A stretch of DNA of 64,000 nucleotides, taken from Blautia_A aquisgranensis. GTDB taxonomy: Bacteria > Bacillota > Clostridia > Lachnospirales > Lachnospiraceae. Positions 1-8,124 of the stretch are shown one piece after another. The stretch spans positions 62,001 through 126,000 of the forward strand of contig NZ_JBBMEJ010000002.1 of NCBI RefSeq assembly GCF_040096615.1, given 5' to 3'. Made by a program: the position numbers and the translations under genes. Each line of letters starts with the position of its first letter. Position 1 is the first letter of the stretch. Below the pieces are notes generated by a model. That model had not been told where the DNA came from and ran no database searches. It was given only the letters and a program-made list of their open reading frames with translations.

Positions 1-149
1 AAAGATAGCTGCCAGAGTACATAAAATTTTGCTTTTTTTACACTGACTGCCCTTTTTCATGTATCAACGTTTTAGCTGATACAAATATAGGTTTTCCTGA
101 ATTTGGGAGAAAGTCAAAAATAAATATTAAGAAAGTATGAGGTATGATT
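1..149. other. Leader region upstream of parM
   Basis: No gene is visible. The stretch is AT-rich and contains a short inverted repeat (GTATCA at about 60-65 paired with TGATAC at about 76-81). It could hold the promoter or part of the centromere-like site of the segregation operon that starts just downstream, but no repeated iterons characteristic of a parC site are obvious in the visible part. The window starts inside the element, so upstream context is missing. Confidence 0.3.
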
Positions 150-1094
150 ATGAGAATGATGAAAAACAACAATAATGAGACGGTTATGGTGATCGGGATT
201 GATCATGGGTATGGAAACATGAAAACAGCCACCAGATGCTTTCCATCCGGTGTAGCCAGATATGACAAGGAGCCAATCTTCCAGAATAATCTTCTTGTTT
301 ACAATGGCATGTATTACCAGATCGGAGAGGAACACAAGGAGTTCTGTGCAGAGAAAACGCAGGACGAGGACTATTATGTGCTGACACTGGCAGCTATCGC
401 AAGGGAACTGGATGGGAAAGGTATGAATCGGGCAAAGGTACACATTGCAGCCGGACTTCCACTTACCTGGGTTGCTACACAGAAAGAAGATTTCCAGAAA
501 TATCTTCTCCGGAATGAATGTGTGGATTTTGCATTCCGCAATAAAGAATATCATGTGGAGTTTGCAGGAACTGATATTTACCCACAGGGATTTGCAGCAG
601 CCTTTTACCGCTTACAGGATTTTAAGGGCATCAATATGCTGGCAGACATTGGAAACGGGACTATGAACATCATGTATATCAACAATTCCCGTCCATTAGA
701 GAAGAAATGCTTTACAGAGAAATATGGAACGCACCAGTGTGTGCTTGCAGTCAGGGAATCTTTGTTGAAAGAACTGGGCACAGTGGTGGATGATCTGGTG
801 ATTGAGCAGGTGATCCGTACCGGGACAGCAGATATTGGTGAGAAATATCGGACAGTCATTCGCAAAGCTGCCGGAGATTATACGAAAGAAATTTTCCATA
901 AGCTGAGAGAACGGGAATATAATCCAGAACTGATGCGTCTGTATGTAGTGGGCGGTGGCGGTTGTATGATCCAGAACTTCGGAGAATATGACAAGAACCG
1001 AGTGACGATTGTACGGGACATCTGTGCCACAGCGAAAGGTTATGAAGCAATGACCGTAAGGAAAATCCAGAGAAACGGAGGGATGCTTGTATGA
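150..1094 (+). CDS. parM: ParM/StbA-family actin-like segregation ATPase
   Basis: Actin-like ATPase of the ParM/StbA/Alp group, which polymerises to push apart DNA copies bound by a partner adaptor. The actin-fold motifs are visible: phosphate-1 loop DHGYGNMK near the N-terminus, phosphate-2 loop ADIGNGTMN near residue 165, and the adenosine loop VVGGGG near residue 270. Length, about 314 residues, fits the family. Several in-frame ATGs lie close together (144, 150, 156, 159); 150 is chosen because GAGG at 139-142 sits at good spacing. The stop overlaps the start of the next gene by 4 nt (ATGA), the usual parM-parR arrangement. Within an integrated element it probably stabilises the excised circular form. 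Family assignment is strong; the filament function is inferred. Confidence 0.85.
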   Translation: MRMMKNNNNETVMVIGIDHGYGNMKTATRCFPSGVARYDKEPIFQNNLLVYNGMYYQIGEEHKEFCAEKTQDEDYYVLTLAAIARELDGKGMNRAKVHIAAGLPLTWVATQKEDFQKYLLRNECVDFAFRNKEYHVEFAGTDIYPQGFAAAFYRLQDFKGINMLADIGNGTMNIMYINNSRPLEKKCFTEKYGTHQCVLAVRESLLKELGTVVDDLVIEQVIRTGTADIGEKYRTVIRKAAGDYTKEIFHKLREREYNPELMRLYVVGGGGCMIQNFGEYDKNRVTIVRDICATAKGYEAMTVRKIQRNGGMLV

Positions 1095-1543
1095 GAAAAG
1101 AGCGGAAAATCATCAATACAAATATCCGTTTGAATCTTAGTGATGAACAGGACAGGCAGGCATGGGAATATTTGCAGACGATGGACAGGGAAAAATATAA
1201 ATCATACACCAGAGCAGTTGTAGTTGCTTTAAACGATTATTTTTCCAAAGAGTACAGGAATGAAGCAGATCCGTATCTGGAAACCAGAGAAAAGGAAGAT
1301 GCGTTTCTGGAAAGGGTGGAAACAGCTATCCGGGATGGAGTGAAAGAATCCGTCCCGATGGCTATAGCGAAGAATCTGATGGAAATGCTTGTACCGTTTG
1401 TAAAAGAATCGGTAGGAGAAAGTAATCTGCCGGACAGAACACTAACAATGGAGAAAACGGATGGAGAGATCGCAGAAGATAATCTGGACTGGGAGAAAGA
1501 AGCTGATATGGATGCAGCACTGGATTTTGCGGACAGTTTTTAG
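1091..1543 (+). CDS. ParR-like DNA-binding segregation adaptor
   Basis: A 150-residue protein translated from an ATG overlapping the parM stop. The N-terminal about 55 residues (motif NTNIRLNLSDEQDRQAWEYL) look like a ribbon-helix-helix DNA-binding segment as in ParR/CopG proteins, followed by helical, acidic sequence. Size, position and coupling to an actin-like ATPase make a centromere-binding adaptor the natural reading. There is no catalytic motif. The C-terminus is strongly acidic (DLDWEKEADMDAALDF), which may contact the ParM filament. The role is inferred from gene order; similarity of ParR proteins is normally low. Confidence 0.65.
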   Translation: MRKERKIINTNIRLNLSDEQDRQAWEYLQTMDREKYKSYTRAVVVALNDYFSKEYRNEADPYLETREKEDAFLERVETAIRDGVKESVPMAIAKNLMEMLVPFVKESVGESNLPDRTLTMEKTDGEIAEDNLDWEKEADMDAALDFADSF

Positions 1544-2019
1544 ATGATTATGAAATAGCAGTAACAGGAAAACAGACTGACAGTAAGGAATAGCTTTACA
1601 AAAACAAAATAGCAGAAAAAGACAATGGCAGTGGTGACATTTCAAACATTATGAATTGGAGAAATGTTTATGACTGCTATTTTTATGTCTTTTAGCAGAA
1701 ATGGAAAGAGATTCAGAAAAAGAAAGACAGAAATAACAGGAAAATATAACAGAAAGGCGTTGGCAGATGGGTGGATGGAACAAGCAAGGCGAAGAAAAGA
1801 ATAGAGTGCCGGATACGGCACATGATTGTCCGATACTTCGCATCGGAGTGATGCAGGAACAGCCTGTTTCAGAAAGAGAAAATCTATGGAAATGGGAGCT
1901 TTTCTATTTCTTCCACAGTCTGTCCCTGCACCACAAAACCACCGTCATCTCCATTTAGGATTGATAATGCAGTGTGGAAATGCTGCTTGGCTGGTATCGG
2001 TTTAGTAGTGGGAAGATGA
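1544..2019. other. Intergenic stretch with one possible small gene
   Basis: Between parR and the oriT-like region. Apart from the basic 44-residue reading frame annotated separately at 1670-1804, I see no gene with a credible ribosome binding site. Two other short overlapping open frames, one on each strand, look like chance. Confidence 0.4.
1670..1804 (+). CDS. Possible small basic protein, 44 aa
   Basis: Short reading frame beginning ATGACTGCTATT and ending TAG. The predicted peptide is highly basic in its middle and C-terminus (RNGKRFRKRKTE, EQARRRKE) and has a plausible ribosome binding site (GGAG at 1658-1661). It lies between the segregation genes and the oriT candidate, where mobile elements often carry small DNA-binding or relaxosome accessory proteins. 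I do not recognise a family. It may be spurious. Confidence 0.35.
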   Translation: MTAIFMSFSRNGKRFRKRKTEITGKYNRKALADGWMEQARRRKE

Positions 2020-2240
2020 CAGGCAAGTTTCGCAAAGTGGCAAGCCACTCTGCACCGGAGCCAGCCTTTGGACTGTTCCTAAACTTGCCAGAGGGCTCTG
2101 CCCCTTGGAACCCCGACACGTCAATAGCGTAAGTATCCCTCCGAAATGTCCACCGGACATTCCTGCGGAACACTTACTGATTGACTAGGACTCTGTCCTG
2201 CACCTGTATAAGGGAGCGTTGCACTCCCTTATATATCCCC
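2020..2240 (+). other. oriT: Candidate origin of transfer (oriT)
   Basis: Hairpin-rich non-coding DNA directly upstream of mobC and the relaxase gene. Perfect or near-perfect inverted repeats: GGCAAGTTT at 2022-2030 with AAACTTGCC at 2081-2089; GTGGC/GCCAC at 2037-2048; AATGTCC-acc-GGACATT near 2147-2163 nested inside longer arms GTCAAT..GTAAGT / ACTTAC..ATTGAC; and TATAAGGGAG at 2207-2216 with CTCCCTTATA at 2224-2233. Such nested repeats next to MobC and a MOBP relaxase are the usual layout of an oriT. The nick site cannot be placed from sequence alone. The last repeat could alternatively be a terminator. Confidence 0.5.
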
Positions 2241-2313
2241 TGCTAATCTACCAGCCGGAAAGGTTATGAATGATTTATAAAAAAGAAAGAGTGGAGAAAG
2301 GAGACAAAGATTT

Positions 2314-2694
2314 ATGCGAAAACGAAATTATACAGTAACGATACGAATGAATAAAGCAGAGTATGATCTGCTCCAAAATAAAGTAAAGGAGTCTGGACAG
2401 ACTCAGCAGGCGGTTGTAATTCATGCAATAGCAGGTTTAAAAATTGCTTCTGCAGAGGAAGTGGAAGAACTGAAAACGCTGAATCAGATTCTTTCAGAGA
2501 TACTTAGTCAGCTTCGTGGTGCAGCTACGAATTTGAATCAGATTGCAAGAAAAATGAATACGGATGGTTTTATGCCAAGGGAAGATATTCTGTATTATCT
2601 CAACAAAAATATTCTCAAATACAGGAAGGAGAGTGAAAAGATATGGCTATTAATAAGACGATTAATAAGCGGACAAATACACATGGAGCAATGA
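2314..2694 (+). CDS. mobC: MobC-like relaxosome accessory protein
   Basis: 126-residue protein with an N-terminal ribbon-helix-helix style segment (RNYTVTIRMNKAEYDLLQNKVKESGQTQQ) and the C-terminal MobC signature region, LRGAATNLNQIARKMN. MobC proteins bind oriT and help the relaxase melt and nick the strand. Start is supported by GAAAGGAG at 2296-2303. The 3' end overlaps the relaxase gene by 52 nt in a different frame, which implies translational coupling. The family call rests on the LRGAATNLNQIA motif and on the neighbouring relaxase. Confidence 0.85.
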   Translation: MRKRNYTVTIRMNKAEYDLLQNKVKESGQTQQAVVIHAIAGLKIASAEEVEELKTLNQILSEILSQLRGAATNLNQIARKMNTDGFMPREDILYYLNKNILKYRKESEKIWLLIRRLISGQIHMEQ

Positions 2695-3884
2695 GAAATT
2701 GTATCGAATATGTTTTGCGACAGGACAAGACAAGTGAACTGCTTACTTATGTAACAGGTCCGTACTGCCATGATGAGATCAACTATGATCTGGTGTATAG
2801 AACCTTTTTAGAAGAAAAGAAGATGTGGGATAAAGATTCTGGGAGAATGTACGCTCACAACATTATTTCCTGGCATAAGGACGAGCAGATTACTCCGGAG
2901 CAGGCATTAGAATTTGGAAAAGAGTTTGCAGAAAATTGGTTCAGTGGATTCCAGACCTTAATGGCTGTGCATAAGGATAAAGATCATATCCACTGCCATC
3001 TGGTTACTAATTCAGTGAGTTATGAAGATGGAAGAAAACTGCATAACACCAAAAAGGATCTGGAACGTATGAAACAGCTTACCAATCAGATGTGCCGAGA
3101 ACGTGGACTAACAGTTGTCGAGAAAGGAAAGCACTTTGATGGAAGCCAGATTGAAAAAGGGGAAGTCATTGCATGGAGTAAAGATAAATATAACCTGTTC
3201 CGTCAACAGGTAAAGGACAGTTTTGTAGCGGACTGTGCAATGGCGGTATTAAAGGCACTGGAAAATTGTATCAGCAAAGAAAAGTTTATAGAAAAAATGA
3301 AACAGTTTGGATGGAGTGTGAACTGGACAGAAAAGCGGAAACACATCACATTTCAGAATCAGGATGGAAAGAAAGTGCGTGACAGCAATCTGTCAAAAAC
3401 CTTTCATCTGGACATCAGCAAGGAGGGGTTAGAGAATGAATTTAATGGAAATAGGGAAAAATCCAAAGTTGCAGCCGACAGAGACAGCAGATCAGACGAA
3501 GAACTCAGAAACTATTACAGAGAGCTTGACGCAGCCATTGCAGACACCAGAGGAATCACCAATCAAGCTCAAAGCGGAGAGGGATATTCTCGTACAGAGT
3601 TTCGAGAAAGCGAAAGAGTTCATGCGAACACAGAAAAAGCAGATACAGACACTGGAAGAAGAGAAACAGACGATCTTATCCGACAGGCAGAGATTGCGAG
3701 AAGAAGTTCGGAAATCAACCGTAGAAATTCAGCGTTTGACAACCGAACTGTCCGAAACGCAGAAGCTGAATCAATCGCTTCAGCAGAGCAACGACGACTT
3801 GAGGAACAGAAACGGATTGATGAGCAGGAGCGAGCAAGAGCGGCTCGAAGAAGAAATAAAAGACGTTCGGGACCGGAACTCTAA
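2643..3884 (+). CDS. MOBP-type relaxase / mobilisation nuclease
   Basis: Relaxase/Mobilisation nuclease domain protein of 413 residues that would nick oriT and pilot the strand during conjugal transfer. The N-terminal third carries the fold: a tyrosine-bearing segment AMRNCIEYVLR and the metal-binding histidine motif DHIHCHLVTNSV (residues about 115-126). The C-terminal about 120 residues are charged, helical and rich in E/R, as in many MobA-like proteins. From 3436 onward the same DNA also encodes the next gene in another frame. No type IV secretion genes are visible here, so transfer machinery is either left of the window or supplied in trans. Confidence 0.9.
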   Translation: MAINKTINKRTNTHGAMRNCIEYVLRQDKTSELLTYVTGPYCHDEINYDLVYRTFLEEKKMWDKDSGRMYAHNIISWHKDEQITPEQALEFGKEFAENWFSGFQTLMAVHKDKDHIHCHLVTNSVSYEDGRKLHNTKKDLERMKQLTNQMCRERGLTVVEKGKHFDGSQIEKGEVIAWSKDKYNLFRQQVKDSFVADCAMAVLKALENCISKEKFIEKMKQFGWSVNWTEKRKHITFQNQDGKKVRDSNLSKTFHLDISKEGLENEFNGNREKSKVAADRDSRSDEELRNYYRELDAAIADTRGITNQAQSGEGYSRTEFRESERVHANTEKADTDTGRRETDDLIRQAEIARRSSEINRRNSAFDNRTVRNAEAESIASAEQRRLEEQKRIDEQERARAARRRNKRRSGPEL

Positions 3885-4530
3885 ATTACAGATACAAGTG
3901 AACCAATCATCTGTGGAAGCGGTGGAACAGGCACAGCAGAAACAGGAAGAAGCTGAAAAGAAGGTAAGGACAATACAATGTCAATATAACAAATTACAAG
4001 AGAATGCAGAAACGATGAAAGAAAAGGCGGATCAGAAAATAAAAAGTCTGAAACAAGAAATGAAAGAAAAAACAAGTTTCTGGCAGATGGCATATATTAT
4101 TTTTTTAGTATTTGAGATGATAAAAAGCACAGTAGTTCAGAATGATTTAATTGCTTGTATAAAAGTTCCGGTAAGAGTTTGGTGTAGGTATGTAGAATGG
4201 GTAATTCGTCCATCAGAATTAAATATTTGGGGTGAGAAGGAATATTTTTCAACAGAATGGTCGTGGTGTTTGCGAGTTATGGCAATTATTATCATTGTCG
4301 GAGCAGTAATTGCCGGTGAAATGTTTGTTCTGAAGAAAATAGAACAGTATCGAAGAGTGTGGGATAAATATTCCATACGGTTTATGGTGGTCAGTTTAGA
4401 GATGATTATTGTATCAAGCGATGTGTTGAGAAGATGTATGCCAATAAATCTTGTGGTATTATTTGGAATAATAAATATCGCTGTCATAGAAATAAGGATT
4501 TATTATCGTAGAGCTAATGAAATATATTAA
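3436..4530 (+). CDS. Coiled-coil membrane protein overlapping the relaxase gene
   Basis: 364-residue protein whose first 449 nt overlap the relaxase 3' end in a different frame. The start is well supported: AAGGAGGGG sits just upstream of ATG 3436. Residues about 40-210 are a long E/Q/K-rich coiled coil; the C-terminal half has several hydrophobic segments (about residues 215-230, 282-300, 320-345). It resembles the DUF6040-type proteins found next to mobilisation genes in Firmicute elements; the family name is from memory. A role in relaxosome tethering or coupling at the membrane is a guess. Confidence 0.7.
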   Translation: MNLMEIGKNPKLQPTETADQTKNSETITESLTQPLQTPEESPIKLKAERDILVQSFEKAKEFMRTQKKQIQTLEEEKQTILSDRQRLREEVRKSTVEIQRLTTELSETQKLNQSLQQSNDDLRNRNGLMSRSEQERLEEEIKDVRDRNSKLQIQVNQSSVEAVEQAQQKQEEAEKKVRTIQCQYNKLQENAETMKEKADQKIKSLKQEMKEKTSFWQMAYIIFLVFEMIKSTVVQNDLIACIKVPVRVWCRYVEWVIRPSELNIWGEKEYFSTEWSWCLRVMAIIIIVGAVIAGEMFVLKKIEQYRRVWDKYSIRFMVVSLEMIIVSSDVLRRCMPINLVVLFGIINIAVIEIRIYYRRANEIY

Positions 4531-4562
4531 AAATCAACAATGGTTATCAAAAACCAAATTTG

Positions 4563-4595
4563 ATTATTGACAATCAATAATGTGGGTGCTATAGT
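4563..4595 (+). promoter_or_regulatory. Strong promoter with operator-like palindrome for defence cargo
   Basis: TTGACA at 4567-4572, 17-nt spacer, and an extended -10 TGCTATAGT ending at 4595. A perfect 8-bp inverted repeat, ATTATTGA-caa-TCAATAAT (4563-4581), overlaps the -35 box and looks like a repressor site. It drives the restriction-modification/Qat unit; no other clear promoter is seen until 18.8 kb. Confidence 0.7.
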
Positions 4596-4640
4596 AAAAA
4601 TATGGAAATTGATTGTGAATAACCAAAGGAGGAAGTGGCA

Positions 4641-6362
4641 TTGAAGACTTCGGTTAAAGAGCTAAAAGCAAAAGAAATCTCAAAAGTTGAAGAGATTAGC
4701 TGGAATATTTCAAACAGGATAAGAGAATTTGGAAATGCTTCTATGTACGGTGGGTTTTGTTTAGCATATGTGGCCTATGTATCCTTAAAAAATAAGATAA
4801 CAGATATAAACCAGTTAAAAGAATATGTGGAGCTGACTTTTTCACCAGAAAGAGTCAGTTTCATAAAAGAAAATATTGGAAATTTATGGAATGTTGCAAT
4901 AGAAATTTCAGAAGAATATTCAGAAGCTGCACTTTTAGCGACTGTTTTATGGTGGCAATTACAGGGAAATCGTTTCATGGGAGAATGTGAAACACCGCAG
5001 AGTGTCATAAAGCTGGCAAATGAGATTCTTCAGATTTCAAATGATAAGGTGGCAGATTTTTGCAGCGGAATTGGTTCGTTTCTTGTGAGTGCCATAGAAA
5101 AGAGTCCAGAATCACAATTTTATGGTACAGAGATTGTGCGAGATGTAAAAGAAGTGTCAGCAATCCGTACAGAATTGATATCTGATCGGGTAAAAATTGA
5201 GCAAAAATCAGTTTTAAATATAAAGGATAATTTGATGTTTGATAAAATATTCTGTGATTATCCATGGGGAATAAAAGCAAAAGACAGCATTGGAAGTAAC
5301 GAAGCATTACAAGCAATATATGATGAGATACCAGAAGTACAGAAGGTGGCAGCAGGAGACTGGATATTTATTATAAATGTCATGAATCACCTTAATAAAA
5401 ATGGTAAGGCTGTTATTTCGGTAAGTAATGGAGTTACTTGGAATGGTGGAAATAATACAATCATTCGTGAAAAATTTATAAAACAAGGATTTGTGGAAGC
5501 AGTGATTGCTCTTCCGCAAAATTTATATTTAAATACAGGAATTGCATGTTCATTACTGGTGCTAAGCAGAAATAATAAAAATATAAGAATGATAGATGCA
5601 ACAGAAATGGTATCGGTCGGACGGAGACAGAACATTCTTAGTGATGAAAATATTTCTGAGATTGTTGAATTGTTGAATACCGATGACAAAAATTCAAGAC
5701 TGGTTTCTATTGAAGAGGTGGCGGAAAATGAATATGTTCTTAATCCTTCAAGATATCTTCAACAAGAAACAGTTGTAAAAAATGGTGTGCTTTTTGAAAC
5801 TGTAATAAAGAATATAACAAGAGGAGCACAAATTAAAGCATCTGTTTTAGATGAAATTGTATCAGATAAACCGACGAACATGCAGTACTTGATGTTGGCA
5901 AATTTACAGGATGGAATCATTAGTGACGAACTTCCATATTTAAAGGGAATAGACTCTAAATATGAAAAATATTGTATAAAAAATGGAAGTCTGGTAATTT
6001 CCAAAAATGCATCGCCGGTGAAAATGGCGATTGCGTCTGTACAAGAAGGCAATAAGATTTTGGCAAATGGAAATCTCTATGTTATTGAACTGGATGAAGA
6101 TAAGATAAATCCTTATTTCTTAAAAGCGTATCTGGAAAGCGAAAATGGGAAGGCGGCTTTATCCAGAGTCGCAGTAGGTGCTACCTTGTTAAATCTACCG
6201 GTGGAAGGATTAAAAAAGGTGATAATTCCGTTGCCGGATTTAGAAAGTCAGAAAAAAATTGCAGATCAATATTATGCGAAGCTAAGTGAGATTAAAGAAT
6301 TAAAATACAAACTGGAAAAGGCAACAGAAGAACTGGAACATATTTATACGGAGGAAAAATAA
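4641..6362 (+). CDS. N6-adenine methylase fused to HsdS-like domain
   Basis: About 573 residues. The central part is an HsdM-like methyltransferase: SAM motif I is DFCSGIGSF (near residue 140), but the catalytic motif IV reads CDYPWG where family members have (N/D)PP(Y/F/W). The C-terminal about 190 residues look like a single HsdS target-recognition half ending in a coiled coil (PLPDLESQKKIADQYYAKLSEIK). The start is TTG 4641, at good spacing from AAAGGAGG; a GTG at 4635 is too close to that site. It is followed with no gap by a complete HsdM gene. It may be an alternative or accessory methylase of the type I system, or a degenerate regulatory subunit. Activity cannot be judged from sequence. 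Confidence 0.75.
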   Translation: MKTSVKELKAKEISKVEEISWNISNRIREFGNASMYGGFCLAYVAYVSLKNKITDINQLKEYVELTFSPERVSFIKENIGNLWNVAIEISEEYSEAALLATVLWWQLQGNRFMGECETPQSVIKLANEILQISNDKVADFCSGIGSFLVSAIEKSPESQFYGTEIVRDVKEVSAIRTELISDRVKIEQKSVLNIKDNLMFDKIFCDYPWGIKAKDSIGSNEALQAIYDEIPEVQKVAAGDWIFIINVMNHLNKNGKAVISVSNGVTWNGGNNTIIREKFIKQGFVEAVIALPQNLYLNTGIACSLLVLSRNNKNIRMIDATEMVSVGRRQNILSDENISEIVELLNTDDKNSRLVSIEEVAENEYVLNPSRYLQQETVVKNGVLFETVIKNITRGAQIKASVLDEIVSDKPTNMQYLMLANLQDGIISDELPYLKGIDSKYEKYCIKNGSLVISKNASPVKMAIASVQEGNKILANGNLYVIELDEDKINPYFLKAYLESENGKAALSRVAVGATLLNLPVEGLKKVIIPLPDLESQKKIADQYYAKLSEIKELKYKLEKATEELEHIYTEEK

Positions 6363-8123
6363 ATGAACGAGAATAATAAATTTGATGTAGTTGGAACCAA
6401 TATAGCAGAAAAAGCGACGATGATCTGGAATGTAGCAGATATGCTTAGAGGACCATTCAAACCGCATGAATATGGTTTGATAATCTTACCAATGACAGTA
6501 GTAAAAAGATTTCATGACTGCCTATTGTCGACGCATAAAGCAGTACTTGAAAAGTATGAGGAAGTAAAGAAATTTGCAGTTATTGATGGATTTTTGACAA
6601 CAGCCTCTCAGTATCAGTTTTATAATATCAGCAAATATACATTTGATTCATTGCTTGCTGATCCGGAAAATATCGAAGCAAATTTTAGAGATTATTTAAA
6701 TGGATTTTCTGCAAATGTCCAGGATGTGTTATCGAAGTTTGATTTTGACAACATTATCCGCAGAATGGTAGAAAGCAATACATTATATCTGGTTATCAAA
6801 GAATTCAATTCCCAGAAAGGTTACCTGGGACCGGATAAAATCAGTGCTGTAGATTGTGGTTATATTTTTGAGGATCTGGTAAAGCGATTTTCAGAGTCTT
6901 TCGGTGAAGAAGCAGGAGCACATTTTACCAGTAGAGATATCATTTATTTGATGACAGACTTGCTTTTATCCGATGCGGATCTGAGTAAGGGGGGAAATGT
7001 AACTGTGTATGATATGGCAATGGGAACCTCTCAGATGCTTAGCTGTATGGAAGAAAGAATTCAGGAATTAAATACAGAGATTGGCGTTACCTGTTTTGGT
7101 CAGGAGTTCAATCCGTCCACTTTTGCGATTGCAAAAGCAGATATGATGATTCGGGGTGGTGATCCGAATAATATGAGGTTCGGTGATACTTTGTCAGAAG
7201 ATCAGTTTAGTGGCTATCAGTTCCAGTATATCATTTCCAATCCGCCTTTTGGAATCGACTGGAAAAGAGAAAAGGCAGCAGTGGAAGCAGAAGCAAAGAA
7301 AGGTGATCTGGGAAGATTTGCACCGGGACTTCCGAAAATATCAGATGGTCAGCAGTTGTTTGTATTAAATGGTCTTTCAAAGCTTGCACCAAATGGGAAA
7401 ATGGCAATTATTCAGAACGGTTCACCACTGTTTTCCGGAGATGCGGGAAGCGGACCGTCAGAAATCAGAAGATATATTCTTGAAAATGACTGGCTGGATG
7501 CAATCGTGCAATTAGGAACCGATATGTTTATGAATACAGGCATCAGTACCTATATCTGGATTTGTTCCAAGGATAAACCGTTGCATAGAACTGGAAAAGT
7601 GCAGTTGATAGATGCATCACATTGTTATGAAGCAAGAAGAAAAAGTATTGGAACAAAAAGAAATGATATTACGGATCAGTGTCGTGATTTGATTGTAAAG
7701 GCATATGGTGCATTTGAAAATGATGCTGTATATGGAGATAAGGAAGGTATTTATTGCCAGAGCAAAATATTCGATACAGAGGAATTTGGATACCAGAAGA
7801 TTGTCGTAGAACAACCCCATAGAGATGAAAATGGAGAAATTGTAATAAAGAAAGGCAAGCCTGTGGCAGATATATCTCTGCGTGATACAGAAAATGTGCC
7901 ACTGACAGAAGATATCAAGGAGTATTTTAAGAGAGAAGTATTACCATACGCACCGGAAGCATGGATTGATGAGAAGAAGACAAAAAAAGGATATGAGATT
8001 CCAATGACAAGATATTTCTATGAATATCAGGCACCAGAACCAGTGGAAGAAATCGCAGTGCGTCTGCATGAACTGGAACTGGAAATTCAGAGCAGTTTGG
8101 ATACTTTGTTTGGGGGTGAATGA
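6363..8123 (+). CDS. hsdM: Type I restriction-modification methylase subunit HsdM
   Basis: 586-residue HsdM. It would transfer a methyl group from SAM to adenine N6 within the M2S complex and is also part of the restriction complex. Visible motifs: SAM-binding region YDMAMGTSQML (about residue 217) with FGQEFNPSTFAIAKADMMIRGGDP following, and catalytic SNPPFGIDWKREK (about residue 293). The start ATG abuts the stop of the upstream methylase fusion, with GGAGG a few bases upstream. The stop is one base before hsdS. The motif pattern matches the EcoR124-like HsdM group as I remember it. Confidence 0.92.
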   Translation: MNENNKFDVVGTNIAEKATMIWNVADMLRGPFKPHEYGLIILPMTVVKRFHDCLLSTHKAVLEKYEEVKKFAVIDGFLTTASQYQFYNISKYTFDSLLADPENIEANFRDYLNGFSANVQDVLSKFDFDNIIRRMVESNTLYLVIKEFNSQKGYLGPDKISAVDCGYIFEDLVKRFSESFGEEAGAHFTSRDIIYLMTDLLLSDADLSKGGNVTVYDMAMGTSQMLSCMEERIQELNTEIGVTCFGQEFNPSTFAIAKADMMIRGGDPNNMRFGDTLSEDQFSGYQFQYIISNPPFGIDWKREKAAVEAEAKKGDLGRFAPGLPKISDGQQLFVLNGLSKLAPNGKMAIIQNGSPLFSGDAGSGPSEIRRYILENDWLDAIVQLGTDMFMNTGISTYIWICSKDKPLHRTGKVQLIDASHCYEARRKSIGTKRNDITDQCRDLIVKAYGAFENDAVYGDKEGIYCQSKIFDTEEFGYQKIVVEQPHRDENGEIVIKKGKPVADISLRDTENVPLTEDIKEYFKREVLPYAPEAWIDEKKTKKGYEIPMTRYFYEYQAPEPVEEIAVRLHELELEIQSSLDTLFGGE

Positions 8124-8124
8124 T

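Noticed and set aside
1767..1958. 63-codon plus-strand frame before the oriT region
   Set aside because: Overlaps the better supported basic small frame; unusual composition and no recognisable motif.
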